From Symbiodinium natans (taxonomy: Eukaryota > Sar > Dinophyceae > Suessiales > Symbiodiniaceae): a stretch of DNA of 31,596 bases. This document shows positions 14,153 to 23,109 of this stretch, in pieces; positions within the stretch are counted from its first letter, which is position 1; every line of letters begins with the position of its first letter. Position numbers and translations under genes: made by a program. The stretch spans positions 548,466 through 580,061 of the forward strand of contig CAJNDS010002212.1 in NCBI GenBank assembly GCA_905221605.1, read 5' to 3'. The notes below the pieces were generated by a model. It was not told the DNA's origin. It made no database searches and saw nothing but the letters and a program-made list of their open reading frames with translations.

Positions 14153-17100
14153 CCCATGATCGGAGTCGTGTGCTGAGCCGGCGACGTCTTCTCAATGAAG
14201 GCCGGGATGCGGCCTTTTTCAGCCATGCTTGGTTTAGGGTTTAGGGTTTAGGGTTTAGGGTTTAGGGTTTAGGGTTTAGGGTTTAGGGTTTAGGGTTTAG
14301 GGTTTAGGGTTTAGGGTTTAGGGATTTCGGGTTTAGGGATTTCGGGTTTAGGGCTTCGGTGGAGGCAGCGTGAGCACCCGAAGCAAGCCTCTCATGTAGG
14401 GGTCCATGTTGGAGAACATGTTCAACGCCTTCTGGAGCTCCTGTGCCGGAAAGAGCGAGCCGGGCTAAGCTGTAAACCCTAAGCCCTGTTTAGGGTTTAG
14501 GGTTTAGGGTTTAGGGTTTAGGGTTTAGGGTTTAGGGTTTAGGGTTTAGGGTTTGGGGTTTAGGAACCCAAATCCCAAAGCCCTAGATCACCCCCCCCCT
14601 CCCTTCTCTTGCCTTCTGGCTTCCAGCCAAGTACTTCCGGATGTAGATGACGTCGAGCATGCTGAACTGCGATGCCTCTCATAGGCTTTGAGTTCGAGTG
14701 ACTCTGGAACAGGTTTAGGGTTTAGGGTTTAGGGTTTAGGGTTTAGGGTTTAGGGTTTAGGGTTTAGGGTAACCTATCGCGACACTTGCCTGTCATATTT
14801 TTGGGTAGGGCCTATAAGGCCATGAAGCGACCAACTATCATGAGCACCCCTGCATCCGGAACGTGAAATTCTAAACCCTAAGCCTGAAAAGTCTAACATC
14901 CGAAAACCATAAAACCCTAAACCCTGGACACTGAACCCTAAACCCCCCAAACCTCAGAACCCTAGTACCCTAGAACCCTCAAACCCTAAGACCCTCAACC
15001 CCAAAACCCACAAACCCCAACAACCCTCAAACCCAAACACCCTCAACCCCTAACAACCTTTTTCCCGAATACTAAACCTCTAAATCCCGAAACCATAAAC
15101 CCCTAAATGCCTTGTCCCCTCATACTAAACCTCAAAAACCCACAAACCCGAAAACACTAAACCCAAAAGCCCCAAAACCCCAAAAACCAAAACACTGAAC
15201 CCCGAAACCCTACACCCCAAAACCTTTTTCCGCCATACTAAGCCCCGACTAAACATTAAACCCTAACCCCAAAACCTAAACCCTACAACCCTCAAACCCT
15301 CGAACCCTCAAACCCTAAACCCTACAACCCCAAAACCCTAAACCCCAAACCCTACAACCCCAAACATAGGCTCAGAGAGAGGACCCGGTTCGGCCTTGGG
15401 CGGCTTTGGCGGGTTGGTTCCCGGAGGTCCTTTTGAAGGCAGCCATATGGGTTTAGGGTCTAGGGTTTAGGGTCTAGGGTTTAGGGCTAGGGTTTAGGGT
15501 TTAGGGTCTAGGGTTTCGGGCTAGGGTTTAGGGTGTAGGGTCTGGGTTTAAGGGTTTAAGGGTTTAAGGGTTTAAGGGTTTAAGGGTTTAAGGGTTTAAG
15601 GGTTTAAGGGTTTAAGGGTTTAAGGGTTTAAGGGTTTAAGGGTTTAAGGGTTTAAGGGTTTAAGGGTTTAAGGGTTTAAGGGTTTAAGGGTTTAAGGGTT
15701 TAAGGGTTTAAGGGTTTAAGGGTTTAAGGGTCTAAGGGTTTAAGGGTTGAAAGGTTGAAGGGTTTAAGGGTTTCAGGGTTTAAGGGTTTAAGTGTTTAAG
15801 GGCTTAAGGGTTGAAGGGTTGAAGGGTTTAAGGGTTGAAGGGTTGAAGGGTTGAAGGGTTTAAGGTTTAAGGGTTAAGGGTTTCGGGCTTAGGGTGTTAA
15901 GGTTTTAGGGTTTAGGGGCTTCCGAAAATAAGGGTACCCTTGATAGGGGTCCCTTTGAGGGGGGATTCGATTCGATTTGGGGCGTAGAAGAGGTACCGCT
16001 ATGGTCGGAAACCCTGATAAGGGTTTAGGGTTTAGGGTTTGGGGTTTAAGGTTTCAAGGTTTGAGGGTTTAGGGTTAGGGTGTGGGGTTTAAGGGCTTTA
16101 GGGTGTTGGGCTTGGGGTTCGGGGCTTGCGTTTAAGGTACAAGATGGGGGCAGACAACGGTGTCGATGGATCTGCCATACCGACAGCCAGAGTTGGCCAA
16201 GGTGGCCTGCACATACCCCCCCCCCCCCCGGCCCAAAACATGTTCCACAACCCCAATTCAAAGGAAGTCTCCCCCCCCCCGCGCACGGAGCAAAACAGTT
16301 CCCCCAAACTGGTCTGGTTTAGGGTCTAGAGTTGAGCACTACGCCCTAGGCCCAATCCCCTTCTCTACTGACAGGGCATGGCAAAACTGTACCTGAGGGA
16401 CTTCGCTTACTTGTTCTTATCTATGGAGATCAGGTACCATATAGCCCCCTTCCTCACCCTTTAAGGGACTGTATAGGGTACATAAGGGGACGATCTTGAG
16501 CGCCTGAATCCGAAATTCAGCTGGTAAGTGTTTAAGGCCCCAACGGCGCTTGAAGAACGGCTTCTGAGGCGGTGGGCCCACCTGGAATCACTATAGCTGT
16601 GCAGTGCCCAGCCCTCCGCATGACGTGGGAAGATGCTTCGCCGGCTCAAGTGTGAAGAACAAATCACCCTAAACCCTAAACCCTAAGCCCTGAGCCCAAA
16701 GCCCAAAGCCCAAAGCCCAAAGCCCTAAGCCCTAAACCCCTAAACGCCCTCAAAAGACGTTTACAAACCCTGGGACGCTCCAGAAGGCACCACCATCTCC
16801 TTGAACCCTAAACTCGGGTAGGTTTGTGGGGACCCTCATAAAAAAAAAAAAAAAAACTAACTGTTTATGGCTCTCTAAGGATTATATACGGACAACGGGG
16901 TGCAAAAAAATGTAAGAAGCATTTTCAGACAAACCCCCAACCCCTGCTCTGCCTCTGCATTGCGTGAGACTGCAGGTTCGCGACTTGGCACAGCGCGCCC
17001 GCACACGAAGTCCAGCAACTGCCTGACCCGCATAGCCCAGCCCTTTTCGCAGCTTAGGGATGAGAGAGTTTGGGTTCAGGGTTTAGGGCTAGGGTTTAGG

Positions 17101-17285
17101 GTTTAGGGTTTAGGGTTTAGGGTTTAGGGTTTAGGGTTTAGGGTTTAGGGTTTGGGGTTTCGGGCTTAAGGCTTAGTAGGCTGATGAAATAAACAGGGGA
17201 GATGATGCCGGCGATCTAGACCAAGCTGCGGAGCTGCAAGTGCAGCGAGGATGAGGAGCGAAAGGAGTCGCGGAGCTCGCGCCAT
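14153..17285 (-). CDS. Unrecognised protein with signal peptide, scattered exons
   Basis: The first exon, 17285-17227, starts MARAPRLLSLLILAALAAP, a clear signal peptide, so the product enters the secretory route (or a plastid through it). A GC-AG intron (17226-17053) holding a TTTAGGG array joins it in frame to HCEKGWAMRVRQLLDFVCGR (17052-about 16970). Further same-strand exons probably belong to it: about 16581-16496 (VGPPPQKPFFKRRWGLKHLP), 16206-16135 (ATLANSGCRYGRSIDTVVC), about 15446-15366 (PSKGPPGTNPPKPPK), 14666-about 14600 (FSMLDVIYIRKYLAG), 14440-about 14345 (ELQKALNMFSNMDPYMRG) and about 14226-14153 (AEKGRIPAFIEK). No domain is recognised. Only the first junction was phase-checked; the rest may be more than one gene. 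Confidence 0.5.
14231..14350 (+). repeat. TTTAGGG array
   Basis: About 13 perfect units followed by two GATTTCGGG variants, between two candidate exons of the signal-peptide gene. Confidence 0.9.
14870..15365 (-). repeat. Long degenerate CCCTAAA-derived region
   Basis: About 500 bp of heavily diverged CCCTAAA, ACCCTCAAA, CCCCAAAA and similar units. It looks like an old decayed array, unlike the near-perfect arrays nearby. Confidence 0.85.
15545..15880 (+). repeat. TTTAAGGG (8-bp variant) array
   Basis: Over 25 near-perfect copies of TTTAAGGG, decaying at the 3' side to TTGAAGGG. This variant is not seen as an array elsewhere in the window. Confidence 0.92.
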
Positions 17286-17379
17286 CGAGGCCTCGGTGCT
17301 CTTGTTAGGGTTTAGGGTTTAGGGTTTAGGGTTTAGGGTTGAGGGTTGAGGGTTGAGGGTTGAGGGTTTAGGGTTTAGG

Positions 17380-17532
17380 GCAAAAAATGTTCACTACCGC
17401 CATCGACGGAGTCGTGGCGGTACGGAAGTAGTAGGTAGTATACTCCCGCTCCTGCTGCTCCTGCTGCTCCTGCTGCTCCTTCTGCTCCTGCTGCTCCTGC
17501 TGCTCCTGCTGCTCCTGCTGCTCCTCCTGCTC

Positions 17533-17563
<31 letters not shown>

Positions 17564-18120
17564 GGCTCCTGCTGCTGCTGCTGCGGCGGCGACGACGACT
17601 CCGACTCGACGAAAGCATGAGAACCCTGAACCCCAAAGCCCAAACCCTGAACCCGAATCAGGCCTCCGTTGGCAGCACCTTTCAAACGCGCACAGCCACT
17701 AGTCTTGAGCCAGTACGTTGCGGGTTGCGTCTGGAACTTCGGACATAGCAGCAACTAGTTTAGGTTTCAGGCTTCAGAATTCCATGCAGTAGGCCCTTCT
17801 TCCCAAACTTGCATAGTTTGGCGGCCAAGCAACTTTCCAGGAAGCTTGGGCAGCAAGTCTCCATCGAACTGAGGCCGCCACCCCGTCAAGCGACCACCCC
17901 TGAACCCTAACTCACGCCCTCTTCGCCACTTCCTTATCAGTAGGGACCCCCCCAAGGCCCTATACCCTAGACCCTGAACCCTTAATTCAGAAGGAGCTAT
18001 TGCAAGGTTTGTTAGTAACCTAAGAAAAACGGGCACCAATTGTGGTGGAGTTAGGCTTACAGAGGAAAAAGGGAACTACGGGGGCCTCCTAGATTTTGGA
18101 TCAATCGGAGGGGCCACCAC
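17380..18120. other. Upstream of the signal-peptide gene: CTG tract and ambiguous frames
   Basis: A trinucleotide tract is followed by segments open on both strands (for example 17650-17755 and 17775-17890). No splice pattern or family decides a strand. The sequence near 17990-18035 shares the word GTAACCTA with 12950 and 18530, which suggests dispersed repeat pieces. I see no firm gene. Confidence 0.3.
17445..17600 (+). repeat. CTG/CTC trinucleotide tract
   Basis: Units of CTGCTGCTC give poly-Leu on the plus strand and Gln/Glu runs on the minus strand. A minus-strand Gln-rich exon is possible but has no support outside the tract. Confidence 0.9.
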
Positions 18121-18134
18121 CTGCCTTTTTTGAG

Positions 18135-18378
18135 CCACTACGAGCTGCTTCCTTCGTCTTCCTCCTCGTCGCTGTCGCTGCTCTCCTTGCGACCACGTGG
18201 GGTTCCAAGTCATAAGCCCCTAAATCCTAAGCCTAAACCCTAAACCCTAAACCCTGAACCCTAAACCCGAAGCCTCAAAACCCTTCACTTGGTTTCGTGG
18301 ACGCTCAACCCGACAAAGGGCCTTCTTTGCTTCCTTGGCTTTCGCTGCCATCTTCTTCCTCCGCAACAGCAACTCGAA
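18135..18378 (-). CDS. Two charged candidate exons
   Basis: After an AG near 18379 the minus strand reads SFELLLRRKKMAAKAKEAKK, a basic helical stretch. A second piece near 18205-18135 is acidic in one frame (RKESSDSDEEEDEGSSS, then stop) and basic in another. They are separated by CCCTAAA-like repeat at 18230-18275. Composition fits the charged exons up to 27 kb; membership of one gene is inference. Confidence 0.4.
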
Positions 18379-18417
18379 GCTCTTGGGGGGTTTAGGGCTC
18401 AGGTTTAGGGTTTAGAA

Positions 18418-18525
18418 TTAGGGTTTAGGGTTTAGGGTTTAGGGTTTAGGGTTTAGGGTTTAGGGTTTAGGGTTTAGGGTTTAGGGTTTAGGGTTTAGGG
18501 TTTACGGTTTAGGGTTTAGGGTTCA
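18418..18525 (+). repeat. TTTAGGG array
   Basis: About 15 units with one TTTACGG variant, upstream (in the transcript sense) of the charged exon at 18378. Confidence 0.9.
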
Positions 18526-18546
18526 GGGGTAACCTAGGAATACAAA

Positions 18547-18696
18547 GGGTACTTGGAGGTTCATGGTACTTATTAACCAATCATAACTGTACTTCTCACC
18601 CACTTATATGCTCCTTGAGTGCCCTAATATGGTTATAACTACGGTGATAAGTGCAGTTATCATTGGTTGGTAAGTACCATGAACCTCCAAGCACCC
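18547..18696. mobile_element. Foldback (MITE-like) element
   Basis: Arms of 47 bp (18547-18593 and 18650-18696) are inverted repeats with about five or six mismatches. The core ACTTGGAGGTTCATGG also occurs once near 460-475, so the sequence is dispersed. Confidence 0.78.
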
Positions 18697-18719
18697 TTTT
18701 TGGTGTTAAGGGGACCCTA

Positions 18720-19435
18720 AACCCTAAAGTCCGGCTGAGGGCTCGCTACCACCACGTGAAAGCCCGAAGCCGTCCGAGCGCTCAGCGAGCGACCTGACCA
18801 CACGCCACGCGCAGCCCAGGTAAAGCTGCGGCTGCTGAACGCCTTGGCAAGATGAGCACACAGCCGTGCGCGAGCCTTTGACTGTCAAAGGTTCAAACCC
18901 TAAACCCAAGCACCCCGCGCCGGCGCCACCACACCCCCCCCCTCCCTCCGGGCCCCCCCCCCTTCCCTCCCCAGGCCCTGCAGGCCCCAGAAGGATTGTC
19001 TGGCTGAGCTAGCTTCAGCGCATGAGCAAGGTGTTGGCTTGCTGCACCATGGCCTGTTGCCTCTCACGCCTTTCGCTCGTCCTGTGCCACAACCCTGGCA
19101 TGTCATGCGGGACATGGTTTTTGTGGCTCCTCTCCTATCTGTATGAGGGTCTCGGGGTTCCAGCCCTGAGCGGGAGCCGGCTCTCACCCGGCCTTTGCTG
19201 ACCTCGAGGTCAAGCCGGGGCGGCCAGCCCGGTGCCAACATCCACCGGGACGCTTTAAGACAGCCGCACGGCTGCCGTGGAACAGGCCCACAGCGGATGA
19301 GAGCACTGGGGCCGAAACCCTACAATGCTATACGCCGGGTGGTTTGGGGTGGGTGTACCGCCACGCGACGCGCGCGTTGGAGTGGGCCCGTGAAAGCCGA
19401 TCTATAGGGCCCACGACGCGCGCTAAGAACGTTGC
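18720..19435. other. GC-rich stretch with overlapping open frames
   Basis: Long frames exist on both strands. The most protein-like is plus, about 18991-19144, reading KDCLAELASAHEQGVGLLHH and RPVPQPWHVMRDMVFVAP before a stop. The minus strand carries a 113-codon open frame of Gly/Arg/Ala bias that looks like GC-rich chance. Neither has a recognised family. Confidence 0.3.
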
Positions 19436-19436
19436 C

Positions 19437-19668
19437 ACACCCTAAACCCTAAACCCTAAACCCTCAACCCTAAACCCTAAACCCTAAACCCTAGACCCTA
19501 AACCCTAAACCCTAAACCCTAAACACAAGGAATGAGGGCCGGCCATCTGCGCAGCCAGAGGGCCCAAGCCCTCAACCTTAAGCACAGGAAAGCACCCTAA
19601 ACCCTAAACCCTAAACCCTGAACCCTGAACCCTAAACCCTAAACCCTAAACCCTAAACCCTAAACCCC
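19437..19668 (-). repeat. Two CCCTAAA arrays with a short unique insert
   Basis: Arrays at 19437-19525 and 19594-19668 flank a 65-bp segment that may hold a small minus-strand exon (VEGLGPLAAQ). Confidence 0.88.
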
Positions 19669-19674
19669 CATCCA

Positions 19675-19918
19675 GCCTCATGGCTTCCTTCAGCTTCTGC
19701 TTTATGAGCTCCTGGCGCAGACCCCTTTGCACGGGCTTGGGGTTTAAGAGTCAAACCTGGCGAGAGTTTCCCTAACTTAGGGTCTCAATCACTTTGTCGC
19801 CAAACAGCAGAAACTACCACAGAGAACTCAGGTCCTAAACCCTGCATAGGGGAGACCTCCGTCCGCTTCTTCCGCTCTTGGCTCGACTTGTCCTCCGGGG
19901 TGATTGTGCCCAGCTTCA
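19675..19918 (-). CDS. Two charged candidate exons
   Basis: The minus strand gives MKLGTITPEDKSSQERKKRT (about 19918-19858) and KPVQRGLRQELIKQKLKEAM (about 19735-19675). Both are strongly protein-like and helical, with Lys/Glu/Gln bias. The gap between them carries degenerate non-coding DNA. No family is recognised. Confidence 0.45.
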
Positions 19919-19987
19919 TTTAGGCTTAGGGTTTAGAGTTTAGGGCTTGGTTTAGGGTTTGGGGTTTAGGGTTTAGGGCTTAGGGCT

Positions 19988-20038
19988 TGGGGGGGGGGGG
20001 GGGGGGGAATATGATTGGGGGGGGGGGGGGGGGGGGGT
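19988..20038 (+). repeat. Two long poly-G runs
   Basis: Runs of about 18 and 20 G separated by AATATGATT. Similar runs occur near 26150, 28872 and 31227-31274. Unit counts are likely unreliable in sequencing. Confidence 0.85.
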
Positions 20039-20319
20039 GTTTAAGCCGCCACACGGCCCTCAGCAAGCCTTGAAAAGGCCCTTACACCCTCCCCCTCATT
20101 AACCTTGTCATTCGTAGTAGTTGCTCTTAATCTAGACATTCGTCTAGTTATTTTTACAGTTACTGTTACTCTTGCTACTGCTGATTATACAAATTAGCTC
20201 TAAAGCTCTAAAAGATGCATCTAATTTTTCTCCTTCCTACTATTCTTACCATTCTTGCTTCTTCTTTTTCTGGCTGATTCTTGTCGTGATAGATCTTCCC
20301 CAAAACTGACTCTCACTTG

Positions 20320-20625
20320 AGACGCGGGCTGACCTTCTTGTCCTTCTTCTCGCTCTGCTTCTTCTTGGAGTCCTAAATACCGGCCGTTGGACGACTGGGG
20401 ATGGCCAACCCCACCCCTGCCCCTGAACCCGAAACCCGAAACCCGAAACCCGAAACCCTAAGCCCTAAACCCTAAACCCTAAACCCGAAACCCGATACCC
20501 AAAACCCTAAACCCGAAATCCTAAACCCTAAACCCTAAACTAAAAACTACACGCGACCTAGGTCATGCAGCAGAAAACTCCGCGGACCTTCGCGTTGTCC
20601 TTTCCATTCTTCGCCTGCGACTCAG
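20320..20625 (-). CDS. Two Lys-rich candidate exons
   Basis: The minus strand gives AESQAKNGKDNAKVRGV (about 20623-20565) and, after TTTAG, DSKKKQSEKKDKKVSPRLK (about 20373-20317). They are separated by a CCCTAAA/CCCGAAA array (20425-20545). Short Lys-rich exons like these recur to 27 kb. Confidence 0.45.
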
Positions 20626-21057
20626 CAAGGGTTTAGACTGAAGGGTCACTATCATACCCTAAACCCGAAACCCTAAACCCTCAACCGAAAATTTCACGGG
20701 ACCTCAACTGGGGCTGATTCATTCGTGTTTGCTGCAAGGATGGGTGTATGATACAAACCCCTAAAACCCCGAAACCCTGAACCCCCCTATATAAATCATG
20801 GGACTCTAAGGGTTTCTAAGGGAATCTAGGGGCCATGCTAGGAGCATGCTTAGGGAACCTCTTCGGGGTACATCCGTACGAAGGGTCCGAGTGCGACTCC
20901 CTTGACTAAACCCCCCAAACCCCTCTACTGCCGAAACTAAACCATAAACCATAAACCCTAAACCCTAAACTTCCTAAACCCCAGGCCTTCTTCCGCGGCC
21001 GAGACTCGGAGGTCTCCTCTCCAAGGCAGCCCCGGAGAAGGGTAGTGTTGAGGGTTT

Positions 21058-21219
21058 ACTACTAATTGCTTAAGAACCCCGAAAAAAAACTCTTCCTTAT
21101 TAAGGTTCATATAGGGATTGTTATGCTACTAATTGAAAAAGAACCCCGAAATAAAAATATTTTCTTTATTAAGGATAATATTTTTTGAAATTCTTTGGGG
21201 TTCTTAAGCAAGTAGTAGT
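21058..21219. mobile_element. Foldback (MITE-like) element
   Basis: Left arm 21058-21083 and right arm 21191-21219 share ACTACTAATTGCTTAAGAACCCC-type sequence in inverted form. An internal direct repeat of the left end starts at 21126. Confidence 0.75.
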
Positions 21220-21244
21220 TTAGGCTTTCGGCCAGCGATCGTGG

Positions 21245-21410
21245 GATCGCAAAATGCGGAGTCCTCTTCATCCTCCTCCTCTTCCTTGCTCAGCTTTTTG
21301 AATGCTCATATGGTGCTGCAGGAAATCTGGTTTGCTGACAAGGCAGATCCGCAGGTCCTCTTCTTCCTCCTCCTCTTCCTCCTCCTCTTCATCCTCGTCG
21401 CTGCTCTCCT
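21245..21410 (-). CDS. Two acidic candidate exons
   Basis: The minus strand reads ESSDEDEEEEEEEEEEEDL (about 21410-21350), then in another frame KLSKEEEEDEEDSAFCD (about 21295-21245). Runs of Glu/Asp like this are common in nucleolar and chromatin proteins. The plus-strand reading is a Ser run, a shadow of the same GAG/GAA tract. Confidence 0.4.
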
Positions 21411-22389
21411 GTGAGCAGGCCCAGCATGTGGAACGTGAGGTCACGACCCGCCCGAACACTGCCAGCGGTAGAGGCGAAACTTTCGACCCCTGAGCCCTAA
21501 AGCCTAAACCCTAAACCCTATCCTCGAGCAGCCTAGAATCTAGAAACCCTCAGAATGTGACAGGTCTGGCACGCCATTTTCCTACAACTTTGTGGGTGCT
21601 GGGTAGCTTGGTTGACTCCTAAACCGCTCCAGAACAATATTCCTAAATTCGGATCCTCGTCAACCAGTAAGGGAACATACAACAAGGACCCCAGGGCCTA
21701 CCTAGCTCAAGAGAGTCCCAGGCAAAAACCCCAAACATCTACATCCCTAAGCCCTAACCTTGAACATCTACATCTCTAAGCCCTAAGTGCTCAACCCCAA
21801 ACCCTAAACCCTAAACCCCAGACCCTAAACCCCAAACCCTAAACCCTAAATCCTAAATCCTAAACTCTAAACCCTAAAATTAAATTTAAAAGCACCAAAA
21901 TCGGCCCTAAGAGCCCCCCGAAACGCGGCTCGACTGGAGATCCTCCTCGCTGCTGCACTTTGCTTCCCTTTGAGGTTTTGGGGTTGAGGCATCTAGGCTG
22001 CGGGGTGTTTTACGGTCTAGGGGTCTAAGGGTTTTAGGGTTTAGGGGTCTAGGGGTTTAGGGGTTTTGGGGGTCTAGGGCTTTTTTAGGGGTTTAGGGTC
22101 TTCTTTGAAGGGTCTTAGTGTTTAGCCTTCGGGTTTTAGGGATCTAGGGGTTTAGGGTCTGGGTCGGGGTTTGGGGTTCTAGGGGTTTAGGGGCTCTAGG
22201 GTTTAGTTGGGAAGGCTGGGGCTCAGGCTGGGCTTTTGCTCCTGCAAGTGGCGCCCTTCGGGCTTAGCATTTGGGATGTGGGCTAAACCCTAAACCCTCC
22301 TAAACCCTAAACCCTAAACCCTGAAGCCTTGAGTAGGGTACAGGCTCAAGGGCTTAGAAGGTTTGGCTGCAAGGAAAGCTTGGGTTTCC

Positions 22390-22965
22390 AGCAGGTGTGT
22401 CTAAGGCGGCCGAGTTTCTCCACCTCGGTGGCTGCCTTGAGCACTGCCTCCGGGTTTAGGGTTTAGGGTTGAGGGTTGAGGGTTGCAGGTTGAGGGTTGC
22501 GGGTTGCGGGTTAGGCTTCATGGTTTAGCGTAGCTTGGGACAGAAGTGCAAGAAGACCGCGCGGCCCCAATCCCTAAACAAGGTCCACATGAAAGGGGGT
22601 TTCCGAAATTCGGGGTACCTTAGTTGGGGCCCTTGTTATAAGGGATGATACTACTTTGGGGTCTATTTTACCTGGTAGCCCAGTAACCCTATTTTCATAG
22701 GGGCAGCCTTTTTTGGGTTGGTTGCTTTGTAAGGGAGCCCAGAACCAAAAAAAGGGAAAAGGGTACCACTGGGCTACGAAGTGTAGGAGTCCCCTATCTT
22801 CGTGAACCCCCACTACTAGGTTTAGGGTTTAGGGTTTAGGGTTTAGGGCTTAGGGTTTAGGGTTCAGGGTTTAGGGTTATGGTTTAGGGAGTAGCCTTCT
22901 TGCTCGCCGTCTTCGCTGGAGGTGGCTTAGACCTTGGGAACTTCTGAGAGCTCTTTCTTCGTGCC
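22390..22965 (-). CDS. Short charged candidate exons
   Basis: Near 22450-22390 the minus strand reads EAVLKAATEVEKLGRLRH. Near 22965-22890 it reads GGTKKELSEVPK and KPPPAKTASKKAT in two frames. Between them is TTTAGGG-type repeat plus a dispersed repeat copy at 22736-22779. No family is assigned. Confidence 0.35.
22736..22779 (+). repeat. Dispersed repeat copy (partner at 25155-25200)
   Basis: AGCCCAGAACCAAA, an A-rich gap, then AAAGGGTACCAC is shared by both places with small gaps. Confidence 0.75.
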
Positions 22966-22984
22966 GCCCTTCACTTAGAGTACG

Positions 22985-23020
22985 GTAGTTATATATATAT
23001 ATATATATATATAATGTATG

Positions 23021-23051
<31 letters not shown>

Positions 23052-23075
23052 GTATATACAATTACATATTGCAGC
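22985..23075. repeat. TA/TATG microsatellite
   Basis: Long alternating TA with TGTA interruptions between charged candidate exons. Confidence 0.9.
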
Positions 23076-23109
23076 ATATAGATGTCAGGACTCAAGGGGA
23101 TAATCTATA

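Noticed and set aside
14870-15365. A CRISPR-like array
   Set aside because: Units are short, irregular CCCTAAA derivatives with no constant repeat and spacer, in eukaryotic DNA.
17353-17748. 131-codon plus-strand frame with a long poly-Leu tract
   Set aside because: It is a reading of the CTG/CTC microsatellite flanked by TTTAGGG repeat; no family or splice support.
18900-19241. 113-codon minus-strand frame
   Set aside because: Gly/Arg-rich in GC-rich DNA with polypurine runs; no splice sites or family marks, and the plus strand is equally open.
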